Positions 33,834-46,019 of a stretch of DNA of 64,000 nucleotides are shown piece by piece. The notes under the pieces were generated by a model. The model was given only the letters and a program-made list of their open reading frames with translations, ran no database searches and was not told the DNA's origin. Numbering within the stretch: the stretch's first letter is position 1; every line of letters begins with the position of its first letter. This DNA comes from Moniliella sp. 'wahieum' (taxonomy: Eukaryota > Basidiomycota > Moniliellomycetes > Moniliellales > Moniliellaceae), in NCBI GenBank assembly GCA_003971905.1, contig RSEE01000050.1:186001-250000 (forward strand), written 5' to 3'. Made by a program: the position numbers and the translations under genes.

Positions 33834-35362
33834 ATGGCAGTCGTGGCGACGCCAGTGGCTCTGCCAACGCGGCTCATGGACCAGGTTCCTCCCTTCCCAA
33901 ACGTACCCTCCTCCTCCAAAGCAGAATCCCCAACATGTGATGATGAGTGTGGGGGCAATGCAAAAACGCGCATTTCAGGCTTTGTGCGCAAGCTCAGAAG
34001 GTTGGCGTTTCTCTTCGTTGTCCTAGTTTGAGCGGGCGCATGCTAACACCTATCCACTTTGGCTGTTCACCTTTTGATACGATAGTATGATCGACAATGA
34101 TGCTGTGCGGTACATCCACTGGACTCCGAATGGAGAGGCATTCCGAGTGATCAACTCCGTCTCCTTTTCCAAAGACGTCCTACCCAACTGTACGCCTCTC
34201 CCCGCCAAGCGGAGCCCAAATATTGTCCTAACCCCCTTTGCTTCCAGACTTTAAGCACAACAATTGGCAGTCCTTTATCCGTCAACTAAACATCTACGGT
34301 TTTGTGAAACTCACAGACGCATCTTCAGGCCAGGGTTCCACTCCCGCCAATCAACCACAGCTGGACTGGACGTTCAAACACCCACTCTTCCTCCGTCATG
34401 CGCCTGACGCTATGGAGGATATCAAGCGTAGGACAGCCAAGACAACCAAAGATGGGGAGGCGCGCAAGAAGGACAAGCCTCATCGTTTGTCCAGGCCTGC
34501 CTCGCCACGAGGGACCAAGCCCAACCTACATCCCAGGGAAACCGTCGCTGCTATCCCTGATTCCGTTTCCAATCATCTTCAACCCCTCTTTTCCTCGGCC
34601 CCATTCCCCGGGGCGCCCGGCATTCCTGTTGGGTTGGCTTCTGCCTCGGCGGCAGCAAATCTGGCGGGGCTAATCCCAGCTTCCTTGTCCGTACTGAGCT
34701 CCGTGGGTGAACCTTCTCAGCCTATCACGACCCACAATGTAAGCTTGAACCCCCATTTGGCACTCAAATCGACGGCCGGAGCCAGCCGAATCACCGCACC
34801 CATCTCTTCTTTCTCCTCCTTTTCACACCCCCTGCAGATGCCACTGGGAGCCAGCGTACCAAGTGGATGCAAGCCCAGGCCTTCGTCCTCCCCAGTAAGC
34901 TCTAGGTCAAGTGACAGGACCCTTCATGGTTCCCCATCTTCTCAATCGGAGGCTGAACGGTTACGGCGCGAAATGTCGGTACTGCAAAACAGGATGTGCT
35001 TCGTCAGCATCTACACAACATGGACGGTGTCCAGTCGCGTGCCATGTCACATCATGCAAGTTGTCTCTACCCAGGCGCGGCAAGGATGTCCGTTGTCAAC
35101 GGTGACGGAGCTGCAAGATTGTCTGGACACGTGGCGAAGCATGGCGGAGATGGCCACTTCCTTTTTCCCCGATGACGGAACGGGGAAGGAATCCGACCGA
35201 GAACTGTCGGAGGAAGAGGGGTCAGATTGGGAAGCTGGGTCGGATCCTCTTTTTCTGGAGACAGGAGTCGAACCCACGATGCTCCTGCTTGACCCCCACT
35301 TGATCGACCCTTCGGGCATGGAGCTGGATGAGCCCACAGAGACACCCAAGCCCACATCTTGA
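33834..35362 (+). CDS. HSF-type DNA-binding transcription factor
   Basis: Three exons join in phase without a break: 33834-34000, 34086-34189 and 34248-35362, giving 461 residues. The winged-helix domain spans about residues 45-130: SGFVRKLRSMIDND, IHWTPNGEAFRVINSVSFSK, VLPNYFKHNNWQSFIRQLNI, YGFVKLTDA. The recognition helix NNWQSFIRQLNIYGF is close to the family standard. A basic tail follows (KRRTAKTTKDGEARKKDK), then a long Ser/Pro-rich region, a short coiled coil (SEAERLRREMSVLQNR, about 34950-34995) and an acidic end (ESDRELSEEEGSDWEAG). Classical HSFs have a longer trimerising heptad region; here it is short, so this may be a Sfl1/Skn7-like or lineage-specific relative, not the master heat-shock factor. 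The intron inside the recognition region (34190-34247) splits a Tyr codon. Confidence 0.85.
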
Positions 35363-36890
35363 TGTAATAAAGTGATGAGAAACGCTTTCTTCGTTGTCAC
35401 AACTAATCTCTTCCCCTCTTATCCCTTTCACACGGATGACAGTGTACCTTGATCACTCCATATATTCTCTTCATTATCTGCGACCAGTAAGTAAGCGTTC
35501 CATAGCTTTGATTTGTTCCTGTGCTTTCTTTGGTCCTCCGTTGCATCACTGCACCGTCCACATGTCATCAGCCTCAGCGCTCCTCCCCCCGCCTTGCCGG
35601 TCCTACAAATCATTGACGCCTCATCGTCCTCTTGCTGCAATATTGGTGATATTGCCTCTTGTGCGACATACCATTGCATTGCAAGGTAAATTGAGGGCGT
35701 CTAGAGACGATAGGAGTAATAACACCTGAGGTCTCTGCTGAGTTTGGAAAAAGTATTTGGCGTGGTCTTGTTATGGGGATAGAAGTGTGAGCCGACGGAA
35801 ACGCTCCATAAGCGCCACTATATACCACAATTGGGTATTCTCTTTTTGAGGATATATACCCCAAGTCGTCATTCCTTTGATGCATACCACTGTCGGTGGT
35901 AACCTATTCCTTTCATATACCACCGAAAACGTCTTAGATACACATGAGACGTTGTGCCTCGACGACCACATTGGAATGTGCATATCATCCACGTACAGTT
36001 AGAAAGACGAGAGAAGAAGGGAGAAGGAGAAAGGATTCTCATCTTTTTAACTAGTACTATGTAGCAGCAGGGAATCTGCATGAGAGCATAGCCCAGATAT
36101 GTACCGATTGATAGAGGAAGCCGAGAGAAGAATCTTAATTGATATATAGGAACACAGGGGATAGCTGTGGATAGGGGGGGGAGTGGGGAGAGGGGATCTT
36201 GGCGCGGCATATTAGCATGCGGGCAAAGTCGTGGTAGTAGGCAGCCCTAACGGGAAGAAAGTGGAGATGTGGGTCGTCAGCCAAGAAAGAGGGCAATGTA
36301 GTGAATGTTAAAAGGAGAAACAGGAGGACACAAGTTGTTAACAGGCAAAATTATAAGAGGGTCCAAAAAAATGGAGAGCGAAAAATCTTTTGTGCCCAGC
36401 GCCATCCACCACATGATAGGTGTAGGAGGTTCTTTTGGCGAAAAAGCTCGAGCCCGTCCAAAAAGAAGAACAATAGGAAAAGGGAGAAGCCAAGGCGGGG
36501 CTCCTCGTGAATATGGGTCTCTCGGTGGGAAGATACCCACTGGAACCCAAGAGAGAGATGATGGGTGGAAACGCATGGAACGGACCCCGGCATTCAGACA
36601 TTCAGTTCTTCGGGTTTCCCTGCCCAGTGATGGGAGACACGGCAGAACTATCGAGCGCAGCTTGCCAATGAAGGATATCCTCGTGACCATATCCAATCCG
36701 TGGCTTTCGCTGCAGTGTACGGGTCGTCTTGACACTCAAACGGCGCTGAACTGAGTGGCAGGACCGTTCATCTGACTGTACCTCAGACGATATGTCCGAC
36801 TTACTATTCTGACCCAAGTGATTCGTGAGCACTTGGGCCTCAACCAAGGGAGAGGTATGGGGTGGTCCTGACGATTCCTCTCCTCTCCGT
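35363..36890. other. intergenic, no supported gene
   Basis: About 1.5 kb. An A-rich stretch lies at 36360-36490. A 152-codon minus-strand frame (36735-36277) has no protein character that I trust. It is probably the 3' flanks of two converging genes. Confidence 0.45.
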
Positions 36891-39800
36891 TCACAAGAGC
36901 GAGAAGGACAGGGTTGGGTTCACCGTGGGAATATTGAGCACGGTGCAAGGCGAAGTGGGTTGGACCACAATTGCATCCAAACATTCCACCAGCTTCCCCA
37001 GTGGATCCACTGACGGACTTGACTCGGTATCAGCTGGCCTGCCCGTATCGGGGCCGAACGTTTCGGTGGAATTTCGCAACGACAGGGACTGATGGGGCAA
37101 AGGGCGAATTACCCCAGGGGGAAGAGCAAAGGGTTCGGTGAACTGTCCCATGGCCTAGACATCTGGTTCTCTTCCCTGCGCCACACCGAAGCAGAGTACG
37201 AGTTGAGGTCTTCATCTCTGTGCCCCCCATCGATCGATGGAGTGAGAAGTATCTCTTGTTCCAGGCAAGATTGCAGACGCTTGGATCTCCGGAGCCGACG
37301 ACGTGAATTGGATGGTTGATGCAGAGGATGTCGTTTGGTCTTGCGGTGCGAGAGCAGAGTCTGGAACAGCTCTGCCACCTCCTCCAACTCCGCCGTTGAA
37401 AAGCTACCGACATCAATGGTGAGCGACATGCCGTGCGCGGTGTCATGGGCCATGCCGCGTGTCAATGCTTTCGAGGGGGGTAGATAGGGGCACCTCATTG
37501 CCTGTCGATGTCGAGGCGAGTGACAATCCCGACAGCTTCGAAACAAGAGACCTACTGGAACTCGTCCAGCGGTCCTGTCGGATGGCCCGATCCAAGAGTA
37601 AGGTGCAGCACGGTAGCGAGAGCGGTCAAAACGGGGCCCCGGCGGCGGGTGGCCCATCAGTCGTTCAAATGCGGCCACATGGCGAAGATCCTCGTTGCTA
37701 ATATAAACGCTCGAAGTGCAGCTAGAGACGCTTGCATTGCTCCTTCGGCCAGAGGGACTTCCGATCCTTCGCTCGCCATACTATTCCCGGCCACACTAGA
37801 CGAAGGCAGTCCTGGATCCAGCGCACGGTCAAAGAGGATGCCCGTGTGTCCGCTGGATTCGGCTTCCACCTCATAGGTAGGACCAAATGTGGGACTGGAG
37901 TATGCCAGGCCAGAGTTGCTGCCAGGCCATGACTTTCCTCGCTTGCGGTTTCGGCCGGCCGAACGTGTTGTAAATCAAGAGAAAGAGGTGGCGGCCCGAA
38001 TGGAGTACCGAACCTGGGCCTTATTTTCCAGATGGCGGTGGCGGTGGAGACTTATTGTTAGCCTCAAAAGTCCAAGAGGGAGAAGCAGTGCCCCTCGATT
38101 CTGTGGTACTGCCCGGGCTACTAGGCACAGGAAACACCAACCCAGTCGCTTGATCTGGTAACATCGGAAGCGGTTGATCGGGGGGAGCGGGAAACGGGAA
38201 CAGTTCCGGAAGTAGGGGGGACGTCCTCTGGAGATCCATTTGTGCTCCTGGCATCTCCGTGGGACTCAAAGGGCAGAGGGAGGGTGTAGCTTGGGAGGAG
38301 GAAGGCAATGCAGGGGGGTCAGTCGAATTGACCCCAATGACGGATGCCTTCTTCGCGGTACGTTTTGGCGGAGGGGGAACCAGGTTGTCCCATCCAGGAA
38401 CACCATGGTCTGAAGCACGTTGCGCACGCTTCGGACCACGGATTGCCTGGACATACATTTCGTAGGCGGTACACATACGCGTTCGGTCATGAGGAGCAAA
38501 GGAGATATCCTTTCCTTCATGCGTAAACGAAGCAGCGTCGCTACTGAAGGAGGGGGGCAACCCGACATTTGTGGCGAAGGGGGCAACGGAGGCCGTAATG
38601 TCTTCGGTGGTGTGAACGGCGCCGTAAGATGACCCGCTGTAACTGTAAGCCATCATGTCCCCTGAGACGGTTAAGAGGTCAGTCGCCACGCTCTGGCTGG
38701 CGCTGCGACTACCAGTGTGGTCATCAGAGATTGGAGCAGTGACGTGAAAAGTCACAGGCGCTCCTTCGGTCACTTGAACTGGGGAGGTGGGTGTGGAGTG
38801 GGGGTATGCGGCGGAATGGGGGCAAATGCGTTAACCATTGCATCAGGGAGACTAAGCGAAGGGACCAAAGCACTTGTTAGATCCTCCCACTCGGCTTCAT
38901 TGGCTTCATTGACTTCATCATCCACGTCATTTGCCACTAAACCAATGGGATAGCGCCAGGGCATCTCAACAGACTTTCATTGGAACTTCCCGAGTATTGG
39001 AACGGATGGTGGAACGACGGAGGGTTTTAGGGGCGGGGCTTGTTACTCCAAGGCTCCCACTTGGGCTTCCACATGAACTTCCACGAGGACTAGCCCGGCC
39101 GGAAGGGACTGTGCGTATCCGCTCCCTTGCTCTCCCAGGAATGTTGGCCGAAACAGGGCGAAGATTGTTGAGGGATCGAGAGCGCGCAACGGAGAGGAAG
39201 CCTTATTGTTTCCACCGGCCGAACAGGACGACATTTCCGAATGCGTTCGATGGTGCGTTTTTACCGTATGGGTGCAGTAGGCGTAGTGGGGGTGGTGGGC
39301 ACGGAATGTTCTTTGAGTTCTTGCGTCCGAAGATGGGGGTGAGAAGTCCTGTGAATCTGCGCTGACGAGCCCGGGAACGCTGGACCGACAGGTGTCAGTA
39401 CATAAAACCCTATAGCACAAACCTCCCAAGAGAACAAAACATACTTTGGAAACCGAGGCTGAGGAGCTCGGTGGTCCGTGGGCGAGGCGGAGGCGGGTTC
39501 ATCATGCGGGGAATGCGGTGTGATCCTGTGGGGGGCGAGGGGCAGCGATGGGCTGACGATGGCTGACGAGTTGGATGATGAGACGGGGCGAACAACAGTA
39601 GCTGGGGCAAGGGGGCGGGGGCCTGAGGCGAGCACGGTATCCTCCCCGTCATCGACTTCGGCAATGGGGAAAACACTGTGGTCCCTCGGAGTCAATGGGA
39701 ACGGGGCAAAGTCGTGGAAGGTGAAGGAAGGAGAATCCAAAGGGACGCAGTGGAGGTGCTGTCGAACGAACCGGTGGCGACGGGTGCGGATGGGGCCAAT

Positions 39801-39905
39801 GTTGCCCTGACGCAGGCCGGAAGGGCGCCGAGCAAAGCCACCACTGGGGTGCATGTTAGGGACTGCGACGTGGAGACTTGATGATCGAGAGAATGGGTGC
39901 GACAT
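36891..39905 (-). CDS. long low-complexity protein, unrecognised
   Basis: A chain of same-strand open segments in order suggests one protein of roughly 900 residues. It starts MSHPFSRSSSLHVAVPNMHP (39905). A probable intron follows near 39378-39445 (GTATGTT donor after PQPRFPK). Then come GLLTPIFGRKNSKNIP, a Ser/Arg-rich segment RSRSLNNLRPVSANIPG, the acidic DDEVNEANEAEWEDLTSALV (about 38840-38930), AYEMYVQAIRGPKRAQRASD (about 38400-38470), PPPPKRTAKKASVIG, SLAALRAFISNEDLRHVAAF (about 37660-37730) and IDVGSFSTAELEEVAELFQ (about 37365-37420). The end is about 36891. At least five frame changes are needed. The conserved-looking patches are short and in otherwise disordered sequence, as in scaffold or transcription-linked proteins. 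No name can be given. Confidence 0.5.
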
Positions 39906-41482
39906 GTATGAATGAGGTGGGAAGGTTGTGGATAGGATTGCGCATCAAATTGGGTCTGGCTAAGCGGCGGAGGTGGATGCGGAGACCCATGGGCGCGAGA
40001 GGGCGCCTGGCCCATGATTGTGAGGACTTTGTTGGGGGGGTGGCGGGGTACCGCTGGGAGGGAGGGGAAAAGGAGCTGAAATGGCGGAGGCTGTAGTGGT
40101 GTAATGGAAGGGGTCAGTGAGAAGTGCCAGAGTAGATGGCAACCGCAGATGCCGCCAGCCGTTCGCAGATCCTCGCAGTTGTGAGAACGTTCAGATGCGC
40201 GCTTGACGGGATCTCAGCACTCCCAACCCTGCCGTTCGGTTGTCGAAGGCTGTGCCGTATACGTGGAGTTGGAAGGCGAGATAGAAATCGTGGCAGCAAA
40301 GAGGCCGCAGGGGGTTGGGGGCTACAATTTTACCGCTATTCCCCTGCGCAAGAGAAACCGCCAAGCGTTAATCCAGTCTAGGACTCTTGGGTTCCGGACA
40401 GGCCCAGAGCGGCTACTAATCCGATTCAAACACAGGAAGAGAACACCGCCAGATGCCGATCCCCACACTGCCCCCGTGCAGTGGTTTCGCGCAAAGTCGA
40501 TGTATCACTCAGTGGTTCAGTTTTAATTACTTGATGCCTATTCTGGCAAGGATGGTTTGTATGGTTAGTACTTATAGTGCGGTTAGTATAACCTGTAACA
40601 TTGTAACCAGTAACTAGTAACCGACAATCGGTAACCTCCCTATCTTTTTTCAATCCCCGCGCTTCTTCAGACTCCCCACCTGCACCACCACTCCTCTACT
40701 CCTCTCGCGTCACTACCGTCACTAAGTCACTAGTCACTAGCCACTAGCTTCATTGCCTCACGCGTCACCACAGTCACTAGTCATAGTCACTATAGCCACC
40801 CTGTCCCGTCACGCGTTACAGGCTGGCGACGCAGTGTGGCACATGTGACATGTGAGCACACGTGTGCCGCGGTGGAGTACGCGGGTGGTGCAAAAAAGAG
40901 AGAGTAAGCACAGTGTGCGCGAGCACCACAGCGACACACCTGAGAGCGAAGCACCATATACCGCTCTATCGCCTCTGTGTGCTGCGTTTACTATTTCTTG
41001 CCAAGGGTGCATTATCGACAGCATCATGAAGTGAATCTTATAGCCATTTTTTCTACTTAAGGCATCTGTGTGTGTAGACATTGTAGCTGCGCCAACAGGC
41101 ACCAAAACTCAATTACTCACTAGTGCCAGAGTGTCTATTATTCGAGCTGTCACATTGTCACGCGTCACACGTCACGCGTCACCATCAGCAAGAATATGCG
41201 CATTGCCATTTGTCACGCTGCGCGCACACCATCATTGCATCCTATCGACCACACTGCATACACCAATGTGCGCTTCCTTTTGCGGATCTGTCAAGATCTA
41301 GTGATACTTCTGTTCAGTACTCAGTACTCAGTCAAAGATCACACATCTGAGGCCTGTCTGAGGCCTGAGAGCCTGAGGGTTCTGATCGACATTTGAAGCC
41401 CTGAGTGAGGCCAGTTCATCTTCACAAGAGTTGAGCGGGTTCAGCTACTTGTGTGCATCTTTGGCGCACCAGATAAAATTGT
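39906..41482. other. intergenic, repeat-bearing
   Basis: Holds CACTAGTCACTAG words (40715-40800) and ACGCGTCACACGTCACGCGTCACC (41159-41182). No gene signal; the open frames are short and interrupted. Confidence 0.5.
40715..40800. repeat. GTCACTAGTCACTAG repeat cluster
   Basis: Several TCACTAG units with ACGCGTCACC between them. ACTAGT is palindromic. Similar words recur at 15944-15970, 17252-17283 and 31430-31450. Confidence 0.7.
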
Positions 41483-43094
41483 CTAAAAGCAACGGCACAA
41501 AAATTCGAAAAAAGCAGTACAGAAACAGGTAACAGGCGGTATCTCGTCAGGCAGGAATGAGCTTCGTGGCATAGGTATGGTGTCGTTGGTTTGTCCCACT
41601 CGGCGGCGAGGGGAAGGGCACGGGGACCCAGAACGGGAGAGAGAATGGGAAGTAGAAAGGGAGGGAGGACTGCCCGGTACACTGGTGGCAAGAGGGGACT
41701 CGATCTCGTCACTGGTCCGGAAACCAGCCACTTCGAGGGGGTGAAGCACCTTGCCTCCCGTCCCCACGCGACCACTGGCTGGTTCGAATGCCAAAGCCGC
41801 CCTGGCACGGCTCGTCATCTCCTCCACCAACGCGGCGCATCGTCCATTGAGCGTGGCCAAGACAGGGTCTTCTTGAGCCTCGGCTTCATCGTCTTCGTCC
41901 TTTTCCTCTTCCGAGGATATCGAAAGAGACGAAGCCGGCACCTCCCCTTGCTCGGGGCCGGTGCGGATCCGGCGGCGCAACTCGCGGATCTCCGGGCTTG
42001 GCGCAGCTTGGTCATCTCCAACGCTTCATTGATCGTCAACAGACTTCGATTGGAAATCTCCAAATCGAGAATTTTACGTGCCAACTTGGCTTCGTCCTCA
42101 GCGTTCGAATCATCTTCATCGGTAGAGGGGAAATCCAGTGGAGAGGCAGAGACATCCTGCTCCTGGTGGCGAGTGCCAGTCTTTGTGTCGGGGGAGCAGA
42201 CGCCGCTGGCTTGGAATTTTCACTGGACAAACTTGAGGGGGACTGGTCAGGCTGCTCCGCCGCCATCTGTGGGTTGCGATGGGTATGCGTGTGGGGGCGG
42301 GGAACGGTCGGGACCACGGTTATCCCGCCCAGGCCCTGGGTGTGGTGGGACTGCCCGGGCCTGGGCCCAAGACGGGACTACGTAGGCCAAAAACTGGGTG
42401 TACTAATGTGAGAGCAGACGGGGGGACTGCGAGGCTTGTCCCCATTGTGGGGTAGTGTATAGTACACTGGAGGCAAGGAAGAAGAGACGGGGCGGGTAGC
42501 GACGGGGCGGGCGTTGGCACGGAGGATGGCAGAGCTTTGAGCCTTGCGGATACTGGGATGATCTCGTTGGTCCGCCAGGGGGGAGACCGGGAGGAGGAAA
42601 CAGATGCGAAAGACTTGCGGGATCGAAGGCGAGGACTGCTCCCTTTGGCACTTAGCGACCTTTGTGGCGTATGGGCAAGGGAGGACAGGCGACTTTGGCA
42701 CGGGGGGGCGCTTGCGCCACTTGGGCAGCGGAGATGAGGTTGCATGGTGTAGACGTTGGGGGATGGGGGTTACGATGGGACGGAGGGAAGCGTCGTAGTC
42801 TAAGGGTAGGGGGGGAGTGGGATTGGGGAGTGCGCAGGTCGGGCGGGCGGCGCGTCCTGAAGGCTCCTGCATCTGGAGCGGATGCGGGGGGATGGGAGAC
42901 ATGGCGCGAGTGGGAAGGGCATGGGGGCATGCTCTGCGCTGGGCAGACGACGGGTGGATGGGGGTGAAGAGAGGGGGAGAGGGAGCAACAGGTGTTGCTG
43001 AGTCGGAGGAGAGGGGATGAGGGAGCGGTGGGAGGCCGCCGGGGTCTTTGACGAGCGAGTAGCTGCGTGCTGCCGCCCCGTGGGGCAGCGCCAT
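41483..43094 (-). CDS. Pro-rich protein with C-terminal coiled coil, unrecognised
   Basis: MALPHGAAARSYSLVKDPGG at 43094 opens a Pro/Ser-rich N-terminus of 200 or more residues. After breaks near 42400 and 42180 it passes through SPSSLSSENSKPAASAPPTQ and an acidic stretch to a strongly helical segment, KLARKILDLEISNRSLLTIN then EALEMTKLRQA and RELRRRIR (about 41960-42085). This has heptad-like hydrophobic spacing, a probable dimer coiled coil. Then come an acidic SSEEEKDEDDEAEAQEDP patch, LNGRCAALVEEMTSRARAAL and a Ser/Pro-rich tail with a stop at 41483. The LEISNRSLL-type coil is one I associate with uncharacterised fungal proteins. Cytoskeletal or scaffold roles are possible but unsupported. 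Confidence 0.55.
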
Positions 43095-43210
43095 GCGGAG
43101 AGCACACAGCTGCCCCCGTGCCCCGCCTGGGTGCGACTCTTTCTCAGGCCACCCGCTGTCCCGGCGAGTCTGCATATTTCAGCTCTCCCTGCCGGGTGCT
43201 GCCGGAACCA

Positions 43211-43240
43211 GCGTGACGCGTGACGCGTGACGCGTGACGC
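43211..43240. repeat. GCGTGAC x4 tandem repeat
   Basis: Four copies of the 7-bp unit CGTGACG, containing overlapping ACGCGT-like cores in the promoter region between two divergent genes (starts 43094 minus and 43416 plus). It is the clearest array of the GTCACGCGTGAC word family that is scattered through the spacers of this window. Confidence 0.85.
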
Positions 43241-43415
43241 CCCGGCTGCACGCGCGTGATGTCATCGATGTCATCCTCGTTAGTCTGTTCGACGCGTGCC
43301 TGGGCGTTGCACTCGACTGAATTCAATAGTCAGCCGTGCTCAGCCGCTCAGCTGCTCAGCCGCTCAGCCCGCTTCGACCGCCATTGCCACCAACGGCCCC
43401 CTGGTTGCACCTCCC

Positions 43416-45157
43416 ATGGCCATCTTCTCTTCCGGCAGCGACAAGAACGCTCTCCCGGCCGCTCCCGCCGCGCCTTCCGCACCCCACACGTCCCGCCCCA
43501 GCGCGGCGAGTGTCGCAGCCGCCGTGCATGGCGGCCGTCCAGCCGACGCTCTGGCCGACTATCTGCTGGCTCAGGCGCGCGAATCGCTGCATGCCCTCCA
43601 CCAGCACGGGTACCTGCCTGCGCGTGAGTACCAGACGATCAAGGCTGTGCTTGATACGGTCAAGCTCGCCTCTCCTGACCCCCCTCCATCCAAATCCCGC
43701 TCCACGCGGGGCGCCCAGGAGGAAGAAGACGAAGAGGATATTGGCAAAGTCAACTCGTGGTTGCGTACCACACTCGAGGACACTTCCCTCATTCCCACCT
43801 TGGTACAGAGCGCCCTTACTACGGCGGCGCCTTTCCTCTCCGGTACCCAGGTGGATGCGATCATGGAGGTTGTCGGTGAATCTCAGGAAACAATTGCAAA
43901 AACGATCACCAACCCGGCGGCCCAGCAGATGGCCAAGCAACACGCGATTGCCGCCTCTAAAGCAACCGGTCGTGGGGTCAAGGCGGGCTGGCAGGCTTCC
44001 TCCAAGTCCATGTCGGATGCGGTGGAAAAAAATAAGGCCCAGCGGCAAACCAAGAACAAGATCAAGGAAGAACAGCAGGCCGTGGCGGCCGAGTTGGCGG
44101 CTGAGCGCGAGTGGGCACGGAAACATGTGGTAGAGCGCGCATCTGGGAGTCATCCCACCCTCGCCAGCTCGACTGAACAGAAGAGCCATGCGGATCGATT
44201 GGCCGTGTTGGAGGCACGAGATACAGCACTGGCTCAGCAGAGTGCTGCCCAGAGTTTGCAAGAGAGGAAGGAATCGGTGGCTTCCCATCGAGTCCCTCCT
44301 ATGCCTTGGGAGCGGCAAGCGGACCCCGTCGGCTCAGCAGCTTCCGACCAAGATGCACTTGGTGGCTCCTTCGTTTCGGCTCAATGCATTCCTCTGCCCA
44401 AGGTGGAAGGGGAGGGGGCACACTCGGCACTTACCACCACCTTTTCTCCTTGGCCTGGGATGGTGTTGAGTCAATCCCTTGTCGTCTCATCAGGCACGAG
44501 GTCGGACATTCGTTTGTTCCAGCAATCCAGCGCGCCTACCCGTGAGTCAACGCAAGAATGGATCGAGTCCCCTCTTGCATCGCGTTTGTCTCTCCCGCCC
44601 ACGTCAAGCAGCATCTCATCGTCAACTCGGTCCCCAGGTGCCCCTCCTTCGCCAACCCCTTCCAGCGAGAAAAGGCACGTCCTGCCTCCCATTCCTGCTT
44701 CGGCTCCAGCTCCGGCTTCCACTCCCACCCCCCCTGTAGGTCCGGCCCCAGCATACGTGCCTTATTCTCCTCCTCCACCGCCCTTGCCAAGCGCACGCCC
44801 AGGCGCCTCCTCCACCGCGGCTGCCTACCTCGACTTCATCGTATCGCGTGCCTCCGCCGCCGCGGCAGCCTACCTCGACTGCATCGTATCACCCGCCTCC
44901 ACCGGGGGTCACGTTCGCTTCCACCTCACTCGTCCTACCACACATCTGGCACGAGCTCCCGCCCTCCTCCTGTTCCTGCGCTGCCTACAAGCCAGCCGAG
45001 TAAACCTTTCTCTTCGCCTGCAGCCGCACGCCCTCCCCCGCCGCCACCTCTTCCTGCCGGCGGCGCGGTGGACGAGACGGCTCCGCCGCCCTTTGGCACG
45101 GTCGTCGACACGACCGCGTCCAAGCGCAAGGGCGGATGGAGCCGGTTGCTTGGTTAA
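43416..45157 (+). CDS. helical N-terminal, Pro-rich C-terminal protein, unrecognised
   Basis: The start MAIFSSGSDKNALPAAPAAP at 43416 is preceded by CTCCC. Helical segment 1, DALADYLLAQARESLHALHQ then HGYLPAREYQTIKAVLD, looks like the N-terminal helical pair of fungal Lsb1/Pin3-type actin regulators, though no SH3 domain follows. A second block, VNSWLRTTLEDTSLIPTLVQ, SALTTAAPFLSGTQVDAIME, is also helical. A charged Lys/Gln/Glu coiled region (NKIKEEQQAVAAELAAERE) follows. From about 44340 the rest is Ser/Pro-rich. The frame that carries PPPPPPLPAGGAVDETAPPP and a basic SKRKGGWSRLLG end (stop 45157) is out of register with the first half, so at least one break lies at about 44800-44950. Function unknown. 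Confidence 0.5.
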
Positions 45158-46019
45158 CTGTGCAGAGTCGTCACCGTTTCTGAGTGGAATGGACCGTGGG
45201 AAGGGGGGGGTGGCGACGTTTTGTGGGAATGGCTGGGATGGTCATCTTGGCTGTTGCTATGGAGAACTGCGGAAACGGAAGAGTGTTGGTGGAACGTATC
45301 TCTGTGTGTGTGGTGAGGGGGGGCTATCCTGCTTACCCATGAAACTTGCACAGCATGCTCATGTGATGCTCATGTGAGCAAGAAGTTTTCCCCGCAGACC
45401 AGCCGTTGTGGGGGAAAGCCCAACCCTTGGCGGCTCTTACGATTGGTTTTCAAGGAGTGCCGTTGTGACCTACTGGGAGCGACGAACCTCTTCAAGAGGG
45501 CCTTTTTGGGCCAGAGTCTGCGCCTTCAGTGAATGCCTGATATTTTCCCCTATTTGCCGCAGACCACTGTACTGTGTGCTGTCCTTTGCTTCCAAGCGCT
45601 ACGCTTTCAAGCCCAATTAATCACAAAGCAATAGCATCCATTCAGGTAAGCGTCCATGTCACCTGACGGTGCATGATGAATGGACAAGCAAGAAAACGCT
45701 CCGTAAAAGAACTGTTGAAGCAGAGGGAGATGAACATGAGGGGTCCATAAAAGTGTGTAGATCGAAGTACACACAAAACATAGGCCCAAACCAAAAGGGG
45801 CTTTCCTCAAGACTTGTTCTCTTCATGCGGCAAAGGGGGGGGGGGGTAGAGCGGGAGCGCTTGTGAGCCTTCTGACTTAATTTGTGAAACCTGGCCGTCA
45901 ACCGTGATGGACTGGGGGGCATAGTATGGGAGATGGACTTTCCGCTCCTTCATCCTGCTCAGGGGGGGAGGTAGAGCGCGAAGGTTGCGAGCGATGGAAG
46001 AAGGACGAGGCTCGTTGTT
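45158..46019. other. intergenic, no gene seen
   Basis: About 860 bp between a plus-strand and a minus-strand gene end (convergent). A poly-G run lies at about 45835-45846. No repeats of note. Confidence 0.45.

Noticed and set aside
36277-36735. 152-codon minus-strand frame
   Set aside because: Hydrophobic-rich translation arises from an A-rich plus strand. No motif, and it lies in a likely 3' region.
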